A stretch of DNA of 64,000 nt from Hemicordylus capensis (Eukaryota; Chordata; Lepidosauria; Squamata; Cordylidae), in contig NC_069657.1 of the NCBI RefSeq assembly GCF_027244095.1, positions 246,738,674 to 246,802,673 on the forward strand, given 5' to 3'. Every line of letters starts with the position of its first letter. The stretch's first letter is position 1. Made by a program: the position numbers and the translations under genes. This document shows, one piece after another, positions 23,501-37,800 of the stretch. A model generated the notes under the pieces. That model was given only the letters and a program-made list of their open reading frames with translations. It was not told the DNA's origin and searched no databases.

Positions 23501-26500
23501 CTTTGGTCATTTTCATCCAGTTCTTTGAGACGTTCAATGAAGGTGGCAGTTATAAAGGCATTAAATTCATCTTTGTTATTAATGACAGTCTTGTGTGCTC
23601 GTAAAAAGTAGCCAAGAGTAGGAAACAGGTTATATAGCTGAAAATAATAAAATATGGGAGAAAAGGATATAGTAAGACCATGGTGAGGGAAAGATTTAAG
23701 TCCCCACTCATTCCCACATCATGGTTCCAAGCTGGATTGGGCCCCCCTCATGGCTGCTGCTTAGAATATATAACTTTTAATCACACAGTAAACATGTCAC
23801 TTAGACTACAGTCTAACTGCAGTTAAAGCTAACAGAGTTTTTAACTGTAGTATGCCCGAACTTGGAAAACCTCTGTTAAGGGTCTAAGGTTAACTCCAGT
23901 TTGCCCCAACAAACTCCAACTGGGACCTGAGGTTTTCTCAATGGTTCACCCCCGATAACTGTGGTTATGCCACCAAAGCGTTATGGCCAAAAGCAGACTC
24001 GTCCCGAACCGCAGTTAAGCTCCCAACTTTAACTCCTAGAACTGCCTGAGAGCATGCCAGCAATATGAACGCTGAAGCCTTCAGTGGCCAGTGCATGGAG
24101 AATACGTTCCACCCATGACTTTCTTTCTCCCCTCGACTGCCAGCTTTGCCCGGCAACAGTGAGGCCTGCTTGTAGTTTTAAAGAGCTATGGACCCCACTG
24201 CACTCCCAGCCCCCTGAAAAAGGGGATGGGGTGCAAAATCTGAGGAGAGGTTAGATAAAAAGATAGATTTTCTCTCCTCCTCACCAATTAAGACTAGTAA
24301 CTACATGCCCTTTTCACAGGGCCAGATGGGGGTGGACCTGCAGCAAGAGCTGGAACTAATTAAGACAGATCTCCCACTTTTGGCACACCTTGCAGAAGCA
24401 TTTAAACAGCCAGAAATTTCCCCTAAGAAAGATCGGTGGTTTAATTTACTGGCTGATCCCCACTTTGCAGCTGCTATGCCACTCTTGAAGTCAGGACAAG
24501 ATTGCCCTAACACCCCAGATTCTTCAACTAAAAGCACCTCCTTGGAATCCCAAGTTGCTACAATGAACACAAATACCCTTATTGTTCCAATACAAACCCC
24601 AGCTCCTCATATAGATTTCAATCCAACGGTCCCGCAGGAAAAGCAAGAGATCCCCTCCCTAGAAACAGGCCAAGAAACATTGACCCAGGTCATTTCCAGG
24701 GGCAAAGAGGCCCCATCCACTCAATGAAGGTAGGCTGACCAGCACGGGCTTGTTCTGGTATACTGGAACGTAGGGGGCTGGGAAGCTAGATCCAAGGACC
24801 CTTCATGTTTGAGTTTTCTGGACAGTTTTGACATCATATTGATGCAAGAAACCTGGGCACTCTCTGACCCGGTACTTAACGGCTTTTACATATTTTCTTT
24901 ACCGGCTGCCAAGAGCAAGAAAAAGGGCAGACCCAGCGGAGGACTCGGGACTTTTATTTCAACCAAGCTATGGGCCTCAGCAAAATGGGTTTCTTCTTTG
25001 GATAACATAGCACTGACTGTGGAAGTTGCTCATAATCAGACTGTAGTGCTGATAGTCAATGTATATCTCCCACCGAAAGGTAGGGCCCAGGAAATTAAGG
25101 ACACTTGGGGAAAGTTGGAAGGGTACATCCTTGCCCTTACAGAGGAATCTCCCAATGCAAGTATAATTTTGGGAGGTGACTTTAACGCAAGAATGGGCCC
25201 CAGTGATGAATTTCTTTATGCACGACATAAGAGAAGTCCCCCTATTTGGGAAGAGTACGTGCTCCCGTACCCGCGCCTCTCTAAGGATAACGTCTCAAAT
25301 CTGAGCGGATATTGTTTGGCTCAAATGACCTATGGTTTAGACTTATTCGTTTTAAATGGCTCAGTAGATAATGACCATCCGGCAGAGTTGACATTCTGGG
25401 CAGGGAGGAGAGCGAGTGCCATTGACTATTTTATTATCTCGAGGTGCCTGGCCCAGTACTCCCCTAGTCTGGAGGTGGTCCCACAAGTGGAAAGTGATCA
25501 CCATCCAGTTACTCTGCTCCTGCAAAACCTGCCGGGCCTCAAACAGCTGGAGTCAGTCCCTGCTATGAAGATAAAGGAAAACTGCTGTCGTACCAGATGG
25601 TCTCAGTCTTTGGCTCAGACAATCTCCACTCTTCTTCAGTCGCAACATTTACAGAAGTTGAGCCAAGATATGCTTGACTCCTTGGACCCGGTTCAAACTA
25701 TACAAGTTTATAACTCCATTACCTTGGAACTGCAGAAACATCTCATTTATAAACAGCGCGAATCCCCCAAAGGTCAATGGAGACCTTCTAAACCATGGTT
25801 TGACCAAGAGTGTGTGGAGTGCAGACACCATCTTTTAGAAAGATACCAATCCTATAAGCTAGATCCTATTGCAACATCAGCCCAAGAACTATTGCTCCAG
25901 AAAAAGCAATATAAACAGCTGATTAAACAGAAAAAGCGAATCTATATGAAATCTTCCTGGGATCTGTTATTGCACTCAATTCAATCAAGACAGCAGTCCC
26001 TTTTCTGGCGAGCTGTGGCAGGGATTCCCCTCGGAAGATATCTAACGCCTGATGCTCACATACATCCAGAGCTCTGGGAGAGGCATTTTCGAAAATTGTT
26101 CTGGGAGGAAGGGACCCTTTCAGGCCCCTTCATTTTCAATGAGGAGCCACTACCAGACTGGCCGCCCGTTTCTATAGCAGAAGTCTCTGACTTAATACAT
26201 CAATTGAAGCCTGGCAAGGCCCCTGGCGCGGACTTGGTCCCGCCAGAGCTGTTCTTGTCTAATATAGACTGGTGGGCGCCGGTGCTTGCATCGCTGTTTA
26301 CTGCTATTGATAGCTCAGGGTGTATACCGAAAGACTGGGGCCTGGCCATCATTGTACCAATCTACAAGAAGGGGTGCAGAAGCGACCCAGGCAACTATCG
26401 GCTGATTAGTCTTCTGAGTACAGTTAGTAAGCTTTATGCTAAACACCTCTATGGGAAGCTGAGGGACTGGATGGCTCAGGACAACATTCTCGCAGATGAG

Positions 26501-29300
26501 CAAGCGGGGTTTAGAGAAGGGAGGTCTACTGTAGGCCATTGTTTTGTTCTGCATCATCTAGCACAGAAATACGCTCAGTCCTTGCATGTTGCCTTTGTCG
26601 ATCTTAGGTTCGCTTTTGATTCAATCCCTCGGGACAGGCTCTGGGATAAACTGAGAGTTTCCTCTATTGATCGGCGACTCCTAGCCCTAATTAGAGCTTT
26701 ACACACATCACCAAGCATGAGGATTAGGTACAACCCGCAAGGAGGATTAACTAGAGCTATTCCAATTGGAAAGGGGGTCCGGCAAGGATGCGTGCTGGCG
26801 CCCCTGCTGTTTAATTTATACATCAATGATATGGTGACCCAGCTAGATAGTTGTGAATTCCATCCTCCGAAGCTAGCTGGAAGAAGTATCTCAGTGCTAC
26901 TGTATGCAGATGATGCGGCCATTTTGGCTAGAACCCCAGTTGGGCTTAGGAGGGCCTTAGGGGCACTGGCAGTCTACTGTAAGACTGAACGTCTGAGTAT
27001 CAACTACCAGAAAACAAAGGTGCTCTCCTTTGCTAGGAGACCCAAGAGACGGGTCTGGAAAATTGATGGACAAAGGATAGAGCAGGTCCAAAACTTTGTA
27101 TATTTGGGGGTAGCTGTTCACTCATCTGGTTCAAGACGAGCCCATGCCTTGCACGTGGCCCAGGCCGCTCAAAACAGCGCCCGAGCTATTCTGCAGTTCT
27201 ATAGATCCAGGGGTGGGCATCTTATCCCCGCGGCCATAAAACTTTTTCAGGTGAAACCATTGGCACAGTTATTATACGGTGCCCAATTGGGTCCCTATAC
27301 AGATCTGTTCCCCTTAGAAGTGGTGCAGTCCAAGTTTCTGAGAGCATTATTTCAAACCCCTAAATGCACCTCCAATGTGAGGCTCAGACTGGAGGCGGGC
27401 CTCGTTAGAGTTGAGGCCAGATGTTGGCAAATGGCGCTGTTTTATTGGCTGAGAGTCCATTCCTCAGAGATAGGGCTGAGCCGCCTAGTCTTAGCGGACT
27501 CATACCAGTCGACTTGGAAGCGTTCACTGAACCAAAAGATGACTTCTTTGGGCCTCGATCAGTCCGCCCTGCTCACGCAAAGTTTGGAGACAGCTAGGAA
27601 GTCCATCAAACAGAGAATTGAGGATATTGAGAGACAGACAGACATGGCAAGGGTACCTGATTTTCAGTGCCAAGAATCAGTTAGGTATTGCTTGGCCCCA
27701 GCACCCTATCTTACTGCCCTGGAGGTGCCCCCTCTTAGAAAAGCTTTCACCTTGGCAAGATGTAATGCCTTGCCTTCAGCCCTTTTAGAGGGACGATACA
27801 GAGGGATCCCCTATGGGGAGAGGCTTTGCCCATGCGGCGAGGGTCAAGTTGAAACAGTTACCCATGTACTATTGGAATGCCTGCTCTACAGAGACCTGCA
27901 TTTCATTCACCCTCTGACAGTCAAATTCCCAGGTCTCGATCTACCTCAGATGACTGCCAGGCTCCTGGAAGGAAGTAATTCCTCTTCCACTAGACAGGTA
28001 GCCAAATTTTGCAGTGCAGCCCTTCGCTTTCGGAAGAGCCTAAAAATGGACAAATAAACGACACAATGCCAGAGCAATTTGTACTCATATCTTGGCTAGT
28101 TGTAGCTGGGCATGTGGGGATAGGTATTGCCAGCTTAAAAGTAGCTAATTCAATGCTAACACTTTATAGAGCCCCTGAATTGTATATCTCCTCCCAGATT
28201 GGGAGCTGAGCTGTGTTTGGAGTTGTAATTGTTCAATAAGCAGGAACAAGCTGCCCTTTTATTTTAATCTATTTCACTAGTATTTTACTAGCATTTTCAG
28301 TGACTCTGTGCTGAGCAGGACCCCATAGAATGCTGATTATCCCCTCTTTTAAATTTGTTCTGATTTTATACTGCTTTTTGACTGAAACAAAGTGTTTGGC
28401 TGAGTCCTTTTTAGCTTACATGCATTTTATCTATTCTGTTTGTGTTTTATATCATGTTTTAAAATTTTGTATTTTTAGATTCCCTCCCCCTCAGTCTTAA
28501 TGCTACATCAATTTTAATCCCCGTAATACTGCAACACTTTCCTCATATTGCATTTACTGTATAGTATTACTGTTTTACAACTTGTGCTGGTCAACGACCG
28601 TAATAAAGATTATTATTATCTCTCATTGGGACATGCTCTCAAGCACCCACCCACAGCAAGGGCCCTCTTGCAGAGAGCCACCATGGGAGAACACCCACAT
28701 CTCCCACCCACTGCGTCTTACCCATTTGTATACAAGCACTGGGTATTAATGATCACAATGAACTTTATTTCTTACCCATACCAAATCAAATTGCTCTCTG
28801 GGCAGATCTCATCACTGCAACAACAACAAATATTTATATACCGCTTTTCAACAAAAGTTTCCAAAGCAGTTTACCCAGAGAAATAATAAATAAATAAGAT
28901 CGATCCAAAGGGCTCACAATATAAAAAGAAACATAAGATAGACACCAGCAACAGTCACTGGAAGTACTGTACTGGGGGTTGATCTGGCCAGTTACTCTCT
29001 CCCTGCTAAATAAAGAGAACCACCACATTAAAAAGGTGACTCTTTGCCTAGTTAGTATGGGTCTACTACACAAGATAAAAACACACAATGAAACATATCA
29101 TACACAAGAAGTGGTGTGTGTCAAGAGAAATACAAGCAGGCATTGCCAACGATTAATCATTCTGCTTATAAAACTTATGCACCTTAGGATCACATTAGCC
29201 AAAAACATCTAAGCGGCCTGCATCAACAACCAGCTCCAAACCAAGTGAAAGAGGGTGAAACTCCTTGGTGAGGAAATCCTATGGATGGGCAGGAAGCACT

Positions 29301-29345
<45 letters not shown>

Positions 29346-29779
29346 CTTTATTATGGTTCTAGACTGGTATAAAACAATACAAGAGGGTATATGGCATAAT
29401 ATAAAAGCAATAACAGTTTATAAAACTGAAGCAAATAAAACACTGTAGAGTTATGAAATCTACAGCTGCAGGGTATAAGACTTAGATAATAGCCGCTGTG
29501 AACCTGCGGCTAGGGATGTGCACAAATCTATTTTTTTGAATCAAATTGTACTCAAATCAAATCACTCTTGATTTGTTTTGGGTCCAAATCAGGCCAGCTA
29601 GCACAGGGGTGATTTTTTTTGTCCACAAATCTCCTGAAACAGGTACAGGTGGATACAAATCATTTTGTACCTAAATCAATATGCAAAGACAGCAGGCACA
29701 GTCAGTGATTACCTTATTAGGAGGAACAGGGGCGTAACAAGGCTGGAGTGGGCCCAGAGACAAAATTTTAAAATGGGCC

Positions 29780-29825
<46 letters not shown>

Positions 29826-32800
29826 ACTTCACAATATATAGTCATGTGACTTGCCTCTGGGGGCCCCCTCGAGGTGTGGGGGCCCCCAGGCAGCCGCCTC
29901 CCCTTGCCTAATAGTAGTTACACCCCTGAGCAGGAAGGGGGTGAAACAAAATTCTCTTCTCTTTTCCTCAATCAGGAAAGCAGGAACAAAAAGTAGAGAA
30001 TCCACTCCAGGCAACATCACCACAAAATGGAGGTCTGAATCTACAAATCTTTCAGGTCCAGAAACTGGGCAATTTGTTTTGAACCATCTGGCCAGCTAGC
30101 ACAGGAGCAATTTGTTTTTTCCACAAATCACCCCTAACAGTAGGGATGTGAACAAATCAATTTTTTTAAATTTGATTTGTGCCCAAACCACCCCGATTTG
30201 TTTTGTATCCAGATCCACCCCCTCCAAGTCACCCCAGATTCGATTTGTATTTGCTTTGATCTGATTTGGATTCAGCCTGATTCATACCACTTAACAAGGT
30301 CCTAGGGGCACCAAATTTGGGTTGTGGGTAGGTTCCCCATGGGTACCACCTACCACCCAGATATCAAGGCAGTGGGACACTTGGTTGATATTTAATGAAT
30401 TTTTTTAGTTTTTTCTGATTTTGAACATTTCTGCCATAGGAAACAATGGGGATTCAAAGTTGCCATATCCTAACCCTAACACGATCCCCAGATTTCATAT
30501 TTTTTAAAAAAACCTAAGCTCTAGCCCTTGTAGAAGTGGAGTTATGGAGCAAAATGTGCAGTCATTATTTTTCAAGTGTTTGGATTCTTTGGTGTATAAT
30601 AACTTTTCCTCATAATGAATCCCTATGAGGATTCATTGCACACCTTCATTTCTTCTATTCATTTTGACTGTCACTGGACAGTGCCAACTGTCAACTGCCA
30701 TGTGCCAACTACACCCCGCCCCCACCTGCAAGGCAACAGGGTACTCATTTTAATTTTTAGGAATATTGAAATGTTTAGATTCTTTGGTGTCTAATAATAT
30801 TTCCTCATAATGAATCCCTATAATGATTCATTATACGCCTTTGTTTCTTCTATTCATTTTGATTATCTTTGGACAGTGCCAACTGTCAACTGCCATGTGT
30901 CAACTAACCCCTCCCCCCACACACACTGGGGTACTCTGTTTATTTTTTAAGGTATTTTAAAGTGTTTAGATTCTTTGGTATCTTCATTACACACCTTCAT
31001 TTCTTCTGTTCATTTCGACGCCGCTGCTTTGCAGGTGGGGGTTGGGAATTAGTGGCATCCCATGTTCCAACTACCCCACAATCTACAAGCCACTGGGTAC
31101 TCAGTTTATATTTTAGGAATTTTTGAGGTGTTTAGACTCTTTGGTGTGTAATGAGTCCTCATAGGGATTCATTATGAGGAAGGTTTATTAGACACCAAAG
31201 AGCCTAAACACTTGGGGGGGAAATCCTAAAACATAAACTGAGTAGTGCCCCACTGCCTTGCAGGTTGGAATGGGGTATAGTTGGCACATGGCAGTTTGCA
31301 GTTGGCACTGTACAAAAGACAGTCAAAATGAATAGAAGAAATGGATATGTGTAATGAATCCTCATAGGGATTCATTGAAGGAAAGTTATTATACACCAAA
31401 GAATCCAAACACTTGAAAAATAGTGACCACACATTTTGCTCCATAACTACACTTCTACAAAGCTTAGCTTTTTTTTTTTTTTTTTAAAGTAAAGCTGGGA
31501 ATTTGGGGGAATTAATAGGAGGGATCAGAAGCTTGAATAGATTCGAACTGAATCAGGCGCGATTCAATTTGTAACCCAATCTAGCCAAAGGACCACAGAG
31601 GTGATTTGTTTTGTCTCCAAAGCACCTGAATCAGCTAGATTCGGGTACAAATCGATTTGTACCCAAATCAATTTGCACATCCCTACTTGTACCCGAATCG
31701 ATTCGCTCATCCCTACCTGTGGCATGATTAAAATCTAATCTAACCATTAAAAAAATATATCCCCAAACCCCTGAACAGTCAGGGGTTTTTTGTTCTGGGG
31801 TTGGACCGAACAGGGATGGTTTGGTTCGACCCCAAATGGTCGAACTGAACAGGTTCAACATCGAACATGTTTGACGTCGAACCTGTTTGCACATCCCTAA
31901 CTCAGAGTCCCTCTGTCTTTCCAAAGAGACTCTGAATTGGTCACTGTGGATGAGACTGGGATAAAGGACAATCTCACTGGCATGTTGCAGGGACATGAGA
32001 TTTTGGATGCAGCCTACTTAGAGCTGGCCTGTCAACTGCAGCAATGGTTTGAGGAGCCAGATAAGCTGGACCGGGGGCCTTGGCTGAGGTGGCACAGATG
32101 AGTATATGATGGTGTTACTCTGTTTTCAAGGTGTGGGGTGGTGGGCAGTGGTGGGTGGTGCATGATTTCCACCAAGGGTTATGGGGTTTCTTTCTCCCAA
32201 CATACTCATGGAGGGAGGGACGTGCAGCCAAGAGTGAATCCCCTTCTTGGCATGCCAAGATAGTGGGTGTGTGTCACTGGGGGGCCTTGTCCTCCAGGCA
32301 TTGGTGTCGTGAGCATTAGGAGTTAATGTCTTGTTCTACACTCCCCCCCCCAGCCACACCAAGGAGGGAGGACCCCGAGTGAGCACTGACCCCCACCCGA
32401 GCAGCAGCCAGCAGAGCCTCTCCTGTTGCGTGATTCCCCCCAAGGAGCTACCTACCCGCAGAAGCAATGCTACACGGATGGCCCAGCTGAGAAACAGGAG
32501 GAAGATTCATAGCTTGCAGCTTGCCAAGGACCTGGTAGCCCAGCACAGGGAGACTGTGCAGGCTACCAGTGAGGTGCTTCGAGAGCTTGAAGTGAGGTAG
32601 GGGGAATGGTGAGCGGAGGACCAGCATGTATTTGAGGCGGCCATGAATAGGGCAGTGGGCGCCTACAAAAATACAGTTTAGCATGTTGTTGCTGCCCAGG
32701 AGGAGACTGTGAGGGAGGTGGCGGGTGCCATAGAATGCAACGATATGGCAGCGCGGCAGTGCTTCAACAGGTATACAAAGCACCTTGAGTGCATGTCTGT

Positions 32801-34615
32801 GGCCATTGAGCAGCTCTCCAACCAGCTGCAAGCGTTTGCTCCTCCGCAACCGATGTACCCTCATGCAAGGGCCCTACATGCCTGGCCACCCCAACCCCTC
32901 CTGTTGCAGGGTCATTTGATTGTACCACAGCAGGACCTGGTAGTGGCAGAAACGCCCCCAGGTACATCCATGGAAACACAGAGGGTGCTGCAGAAGGAGT
33001 GTCAGAGCTCGACTCCCAAAACACCACTCAGGTGCCCTGTCCAGGGGGATCTTTCTGAACACAGCTCTGGAAACCCTGTGCTAGCCACATTCCGCCTGTC
33101 ATCAACCCCAATGCATTTCACCCATAGCTGGCCAAAATTTGTAGCCACTTATTGGCATGGGGCAAGGCCCCTCTGCTGCTGTAGCAATGCCCCCTCCATG
33201 CAAGGACACGGCCAAGACAAAATACAGGAGGAACACTCCTTCATAAACTAGGATCCTGACCTTCAAGTCTCTCCCTGGATGCGGGGGTGGGGGTGGGCGA
33301 AGGAAGGCGATGCAAGGTCCCACAGCCCCTACCTGCAGCTTCCCATGAAAACTCAAACCTAAAGTGGGGGTGGAAAGTGCTGTGAGAATCTCTACCTCAG
33401 GCCTGGGCTGCCAAGATGAGGTGGTGGGTGCAGGTGTGGAAGTCAGAGGAAGGCCACTGCAGGACCCATTGGAAGGAGTTGGAATGCAGGACTTCCAGGG
33501 CCCTGTGGATGCTCAGACACAGGGAGAGACCAAAGGAGGGGATGCCGGTGAGACACAAAATTAAACCCTCCCGACCCAAACTCTGTACTGACTCTCGCAG
33601 TAATCCACCAAACATTGGAATTGCTAATATTTGTATTTGCAAGTTTTGTTTTGCTATGCACCCCCCTCCCTGCAGATGACGGTGCACAGCCTGTTGTTAA
33701 CCCAACTTTGTATTTATGACCTACAACAAGGGCGGAAGAATCTCGCTGGAAGAGACAAAACACATGGAATACACATATATTCTGTGAAAAGCAAAGCATT
33801 CAGCCCTGATCATACTGCATAGACTGGAATTATAACCCATTCGCTATTTTTAATTTAATAAAATAGATTACCATGACTGAGGGGGTTCCCGCAAGCCGGA
33901 TATTTTCATTGGCCATCTGTAGTAATCTTAAAAATGTGGAATCTTCATATTCATATCGCTTGTCAAGTAATATGGACACAATAATATTGGCAGTAGCAGC
34001 ATTCATAATTCTAGTGGTCTCAACTGGTTTTCCTAAAACACACACATATTTGGATAATAATATAGATGATAGAAAGAACATTATATCAGTTGTTAGACTG
34101 TTCAGATGGCATTTATTTTAGAAAGTGGTGCTAAAATACATTCTACACATTTCAGAGAAGTAGGTTGTAATTTGAGTTTGAAGACGATTTTGAGAGTGTG
34201 AGTCCTTCTGGGATGGGAAACATTTTCTCCAATCTTTTTGAGGAACTTTTTTTGTTGAAAAGTGGAGAATAATAATGATTAAAACGTCTGGACTGAACGA
34301 CTTCACACTGCAGTTGGGTAGGTGGATGTCATATTTTTGATACACACAATACTTCCAATTTGGAGACAGAAACACCAACCCACCTTCATAAGATTCAAGT
34401 TTCTTTATCAGGAAACTGCACTCCTCAACAATTTTGTCTTCTATAGTCCTCTTGCCCATTCCATAGTCCCGTAATGTGGTTAAAGTGAAACGCCGCATCA
34501 CTTTCCAGTTCTCACCATGAGAAAAGATAACACCTGAAGACAAGGGGAGCAAGGTTTGAAGTTATGAAGTACAGGTTATATATGGAAAGAAGATCTTTAT
34601 ATCATAGCAAACCTG

Positions 34616-34657
<42 letters not shown>

Positions 34658-34794
34658 CACACACACCATATCCCTCTCTGTGGTCTCCAGGAAGACATCA
34701 AATCTGTAGTTACTCTTCATTGTGGCCATCTGCATTTAGGGGTGGTGGACAGACAGAGTGTGACAGAACAAAAGGAGATGAACCCCAAAATTAC

Positions 34795-34854
<60 letters not shown>

Positions 34855-37800
34855 AGAAGCCACTAGGGATGTGCACAAACCTGTTCGGAGGACCTTTTAT
34901 GGGCCTCCGAACAGGTTCGAACACTGGGGAGGGGGGGTCGAAGTTCAAAGTTTGCCGCGGGGGGGTGGCGCTTTTATGGGCCTCCGAACAGGTTCGAACA
35001 CTGGGGAGGGGGGGTCGAAGTTCAAAGTTTGACGCGGGGGGGTGACGGGGGAGGGTGCACTTACCCCGTCTGCCTCTTTCCCCCCGCTGGTGCTTGTTGC
35101 TGGTAAAAACCTTCGGGGCGGCAGCATACCTCCCTGCTGCCCCATTGCCCTCCTCAGACGGAAGTGGTTGGAAGTACTGGGTGCATGTGCACCCGTTGCG
35201 TGCATGCGCACGCACACGACGGGCGCCTGCGTGCCCGGTACTTCCAGTCACCTGTGTGCCTGGTACTTCTGGCCACTTCTGGCTGAAGAGAGTAACGAGG
35301 CAGCAGAGAGGTACGCTGCTGCCCCAATGGGCTTTTTGAAAAACTGACACCAGCAGGGGGAAAGTGGCGGGAGGGGTTAGTGCACCCTCCCCCCACCTTT
35401 AACGCGCAGTGTGATGTAGTGGTTAGAGTGTTGGACTAGGAATGGGAAGACCTGAGTTTAAATCCCCATTCAGCCATGAAACTCACTGGGTGACTCTGGG
35501 CCAATCACATATCTCCTCAGCCTAACCTACCTCACAGGGTTGTTGTGAGGAGAAACATAACCATGGGCTCCTTGGAAGATGAATGGGATATCAATGTAAT
35601 AATAATTATCAGGTTGCATTGTAAGTTACTTTTATAGAGAGCCAGCGTGGTGTAGTGGTTAGAGTGTTGAACTAGGACCGGGGAGACCCGAGTTCAAATC
35701 CCCATTCAGCCATGAAACTAGCTGGGTGACTCCGGGCCAGTCACTTCTCTCTCAGCCTCACCTACTTCACAGGGTTGTAGTGAAAGAGAAACTCAAGTAT
35801 GTAGTACACCGCTCTGGGCTCCTTGGAGGAAGAGCGGGATATAAAATGTAAAAACAAAACAAAACAATAATAATAAAATAAAGCAGCACCCCCATCGCTT
35901 TCGAACCGCCCAGCCGTGGTTCCGTGCACATCCCTAGAAGCCACAATCTTTTCTGAGGGAGAGCTAATTTGTTCAAACTGTGTTAGGCAGAATAATGTGA
36001 CCTCAAGTATTTTGGTATGTGTGTGTATATAAATAATAAAATAGGTCTCATTTCATCGAATGCATTTTAAACACACTCGCTCATTCTCAGAGACAAAAGT
36101 GGTTTTTGGTTTCTCTGTGCATAATATCTGCTACCAACCAACCAACCAACCAACAAACCAACCACTAGGATGAGTTGTTGAAGTTGTTTTAGGAGGGATA
36201 ATGGGACCTGGAGTGGGGGTTTTTTTGACACATAAGTATAGTCTTTTTTTCAGTACTTTTGGGGTGTTTGACCCCTTTTTTCAGTTCCATTTGGTGCTGT
36301 TCAATGGTGTAGTTAGAAGAGAGGCAGCCTATGTGGACTGGCAAGAGGCAGTGGGCAGTGGATGGGGGAGGAGAAGGTGGAGGTGGAGGAGGAGGAGCAG
36401 GTGGATGGATGGTGGTGGTGGTGGTGGACAGGCAGGCAGGCAGGCAGCAGGAGCAGCCAACTGAAGGAGGGACGGCAGAGGTGGAGGCAGGCGAGGCATT
36501 CCAGGGATACCTTGAAACACTGATCACTCTTCCCCTGGTGCTGCTCTCCCTCCTTCTTCTTTGTTTGTCCCTACTACAAAGTTGTACCAAAGTGTAGTGC
36601 CTCACTTTTTCTAGGGCAGCTAATGATAGAATCACTGGAACAGACCTGTAGCTATCATAAGCAGTCTTTTCAGCAGGAGGAGCAGTCAGCTGAAGGATGC
36701 CACTCCGGGTGTCCCTGCCAAATGAAGCAAGGCAGGTGGCTACTAGGAAGAGGGCCTTTTCAGTGGTTGCACCCCGCTTATAGAATAGACTCTCCAGTGA
36801 GATTTGCCTGGCTTCATCACTTTGTTCTTTTAGATGCCAAGTAAAGACCTTTTTGTTCACCAGGGCCTTTTAAATTCTGGTTTTCAGATCTGATTTGATT
36901 TTTTAACTAATTTTAAAAGCTATTTTTAAACTGCTTTGTATTGTATTTTGTATTTTCTGTTCTCCCTTTTTGTGATTTGATGTGTTACTTGTTTTTTTGT
37001 ATGTTTTAATCCTGAATTGTGAGCCACCCAGGGAACAATTTGTATGGGGCAGCGAACGAAGTTTTTTATTCATTGTTACTATTGTTATTCTTATTAGGGG
37101 AGAACAGAGGGGGAAGCAAGCGAGGCATTCCAAGCAGGCAAGCAAGGCATTCCAAGGTCATTCTTCCCCTGGCTCTCCTTCCTTCTTCTTTGGGATATGT
37201 TTGTCCCCACTACAGTGTTGTCCCAAAGTGTGGTGCCTTACTTTTTTTCTAGGCCAGCTAATTATAGAGTCACAGGAACAGCCTTTCTTTCTTTCCCTGG
37301 CTAAGGTTTTCTGCTCTTTGCCCTTTTACCACCATTTCAGTTGTCTGGCCTAGTCATTTATCACCTCAGTATGTGAGACTGTGAAACATATTTAATGTTT
37401 ATATGCCATGGAAGTTAAGGTGGGTGTCTTAACTACTAAATGTCATGCTTCTTAATGCATGAATGGATGTATAAGCACCTTAACACTTCACTTAAACCAA
37501 AGGTTTTTGATCCTTGGCTCAAGAGTTTATGCACATGGGAGAAAGTATAGAAGGATACACTTGTGGTTACCATAGGACTTGAAACTAATTCAGTTCGTAG
37601 TGATGCCAGTGTTTGGGGTGGGGGCCATATATTGTTCCTCTTAACTGTGTCTCCAAGTGCAACCTGTTTACTTGGTCCCATAGCACTCAATGGGAACCCT
37701 GTCTGCCCCTCCTCCCCATATTGTTAATGGGAGTATAACAATACCCTTCTCCCCCACATCCCCCAGCTACACAATTAGTGGATCCATTACAAGAGAACAA

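Larger units (their letters stand above)
24150..28620 (+). mobile_element. APE/RT LINE of the I group (Vingi-like), near intact
   Basis: The element lies antisense in intron 4 of CYP2 gene B. It carries a short upstream ORF (24305-24727), a long ORF with endonuclease, reverse transcriptase and a C-terminal zinc knuckle (24734-28057), a ~560-bp AT-rich 3' UTR and an end 'cgaccgtaataaagattattattatc'. The 5' border is approximate. A related 3' end in opposite orientation is at 29300-29500. The CCHC knuckle and APE endonuclease rule out R2/R4-type LINEs and set it apart from the L1, L2 and CR1 copies here. Vingi-like is my best guess, not proven. Confidence 0.75.
34864..35936. mobile_element. hAT element with two nested SINEs
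   Basis: Perfect terminal repeats TAGGGATGTGCAC and perfect target duplication GAAGCCAC (34856-34863, 35937-35944). The interior holds a tandem pair of a ~95-bp unit ('cttttatgggcctccgaacagg', 34893-35045) and two SINEs. No transposase; long frames across it are GC-rich artefacts. Confidence 0.9.

Noticed and set aside
29300-31700. CRISPR-like or satellite array
   Set aside because: The repeats are a simple (ATCA)n run and transposon-internal units; the setting is a vertebrate nuclear genome.
34736-35350. 204-codon minus-strand frame
   Set aside because: It runs through a (GA)n microsatellite and the tandem GC-rich units of a hAT element; composition artefact.
36189-36860. 223-codon minus-strand frame with long proline runs
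   Set aside because: The proline stretch comes from a GGT/GGA-rich low-complexity tract and the rest overlaps an L2 end on the other strand.
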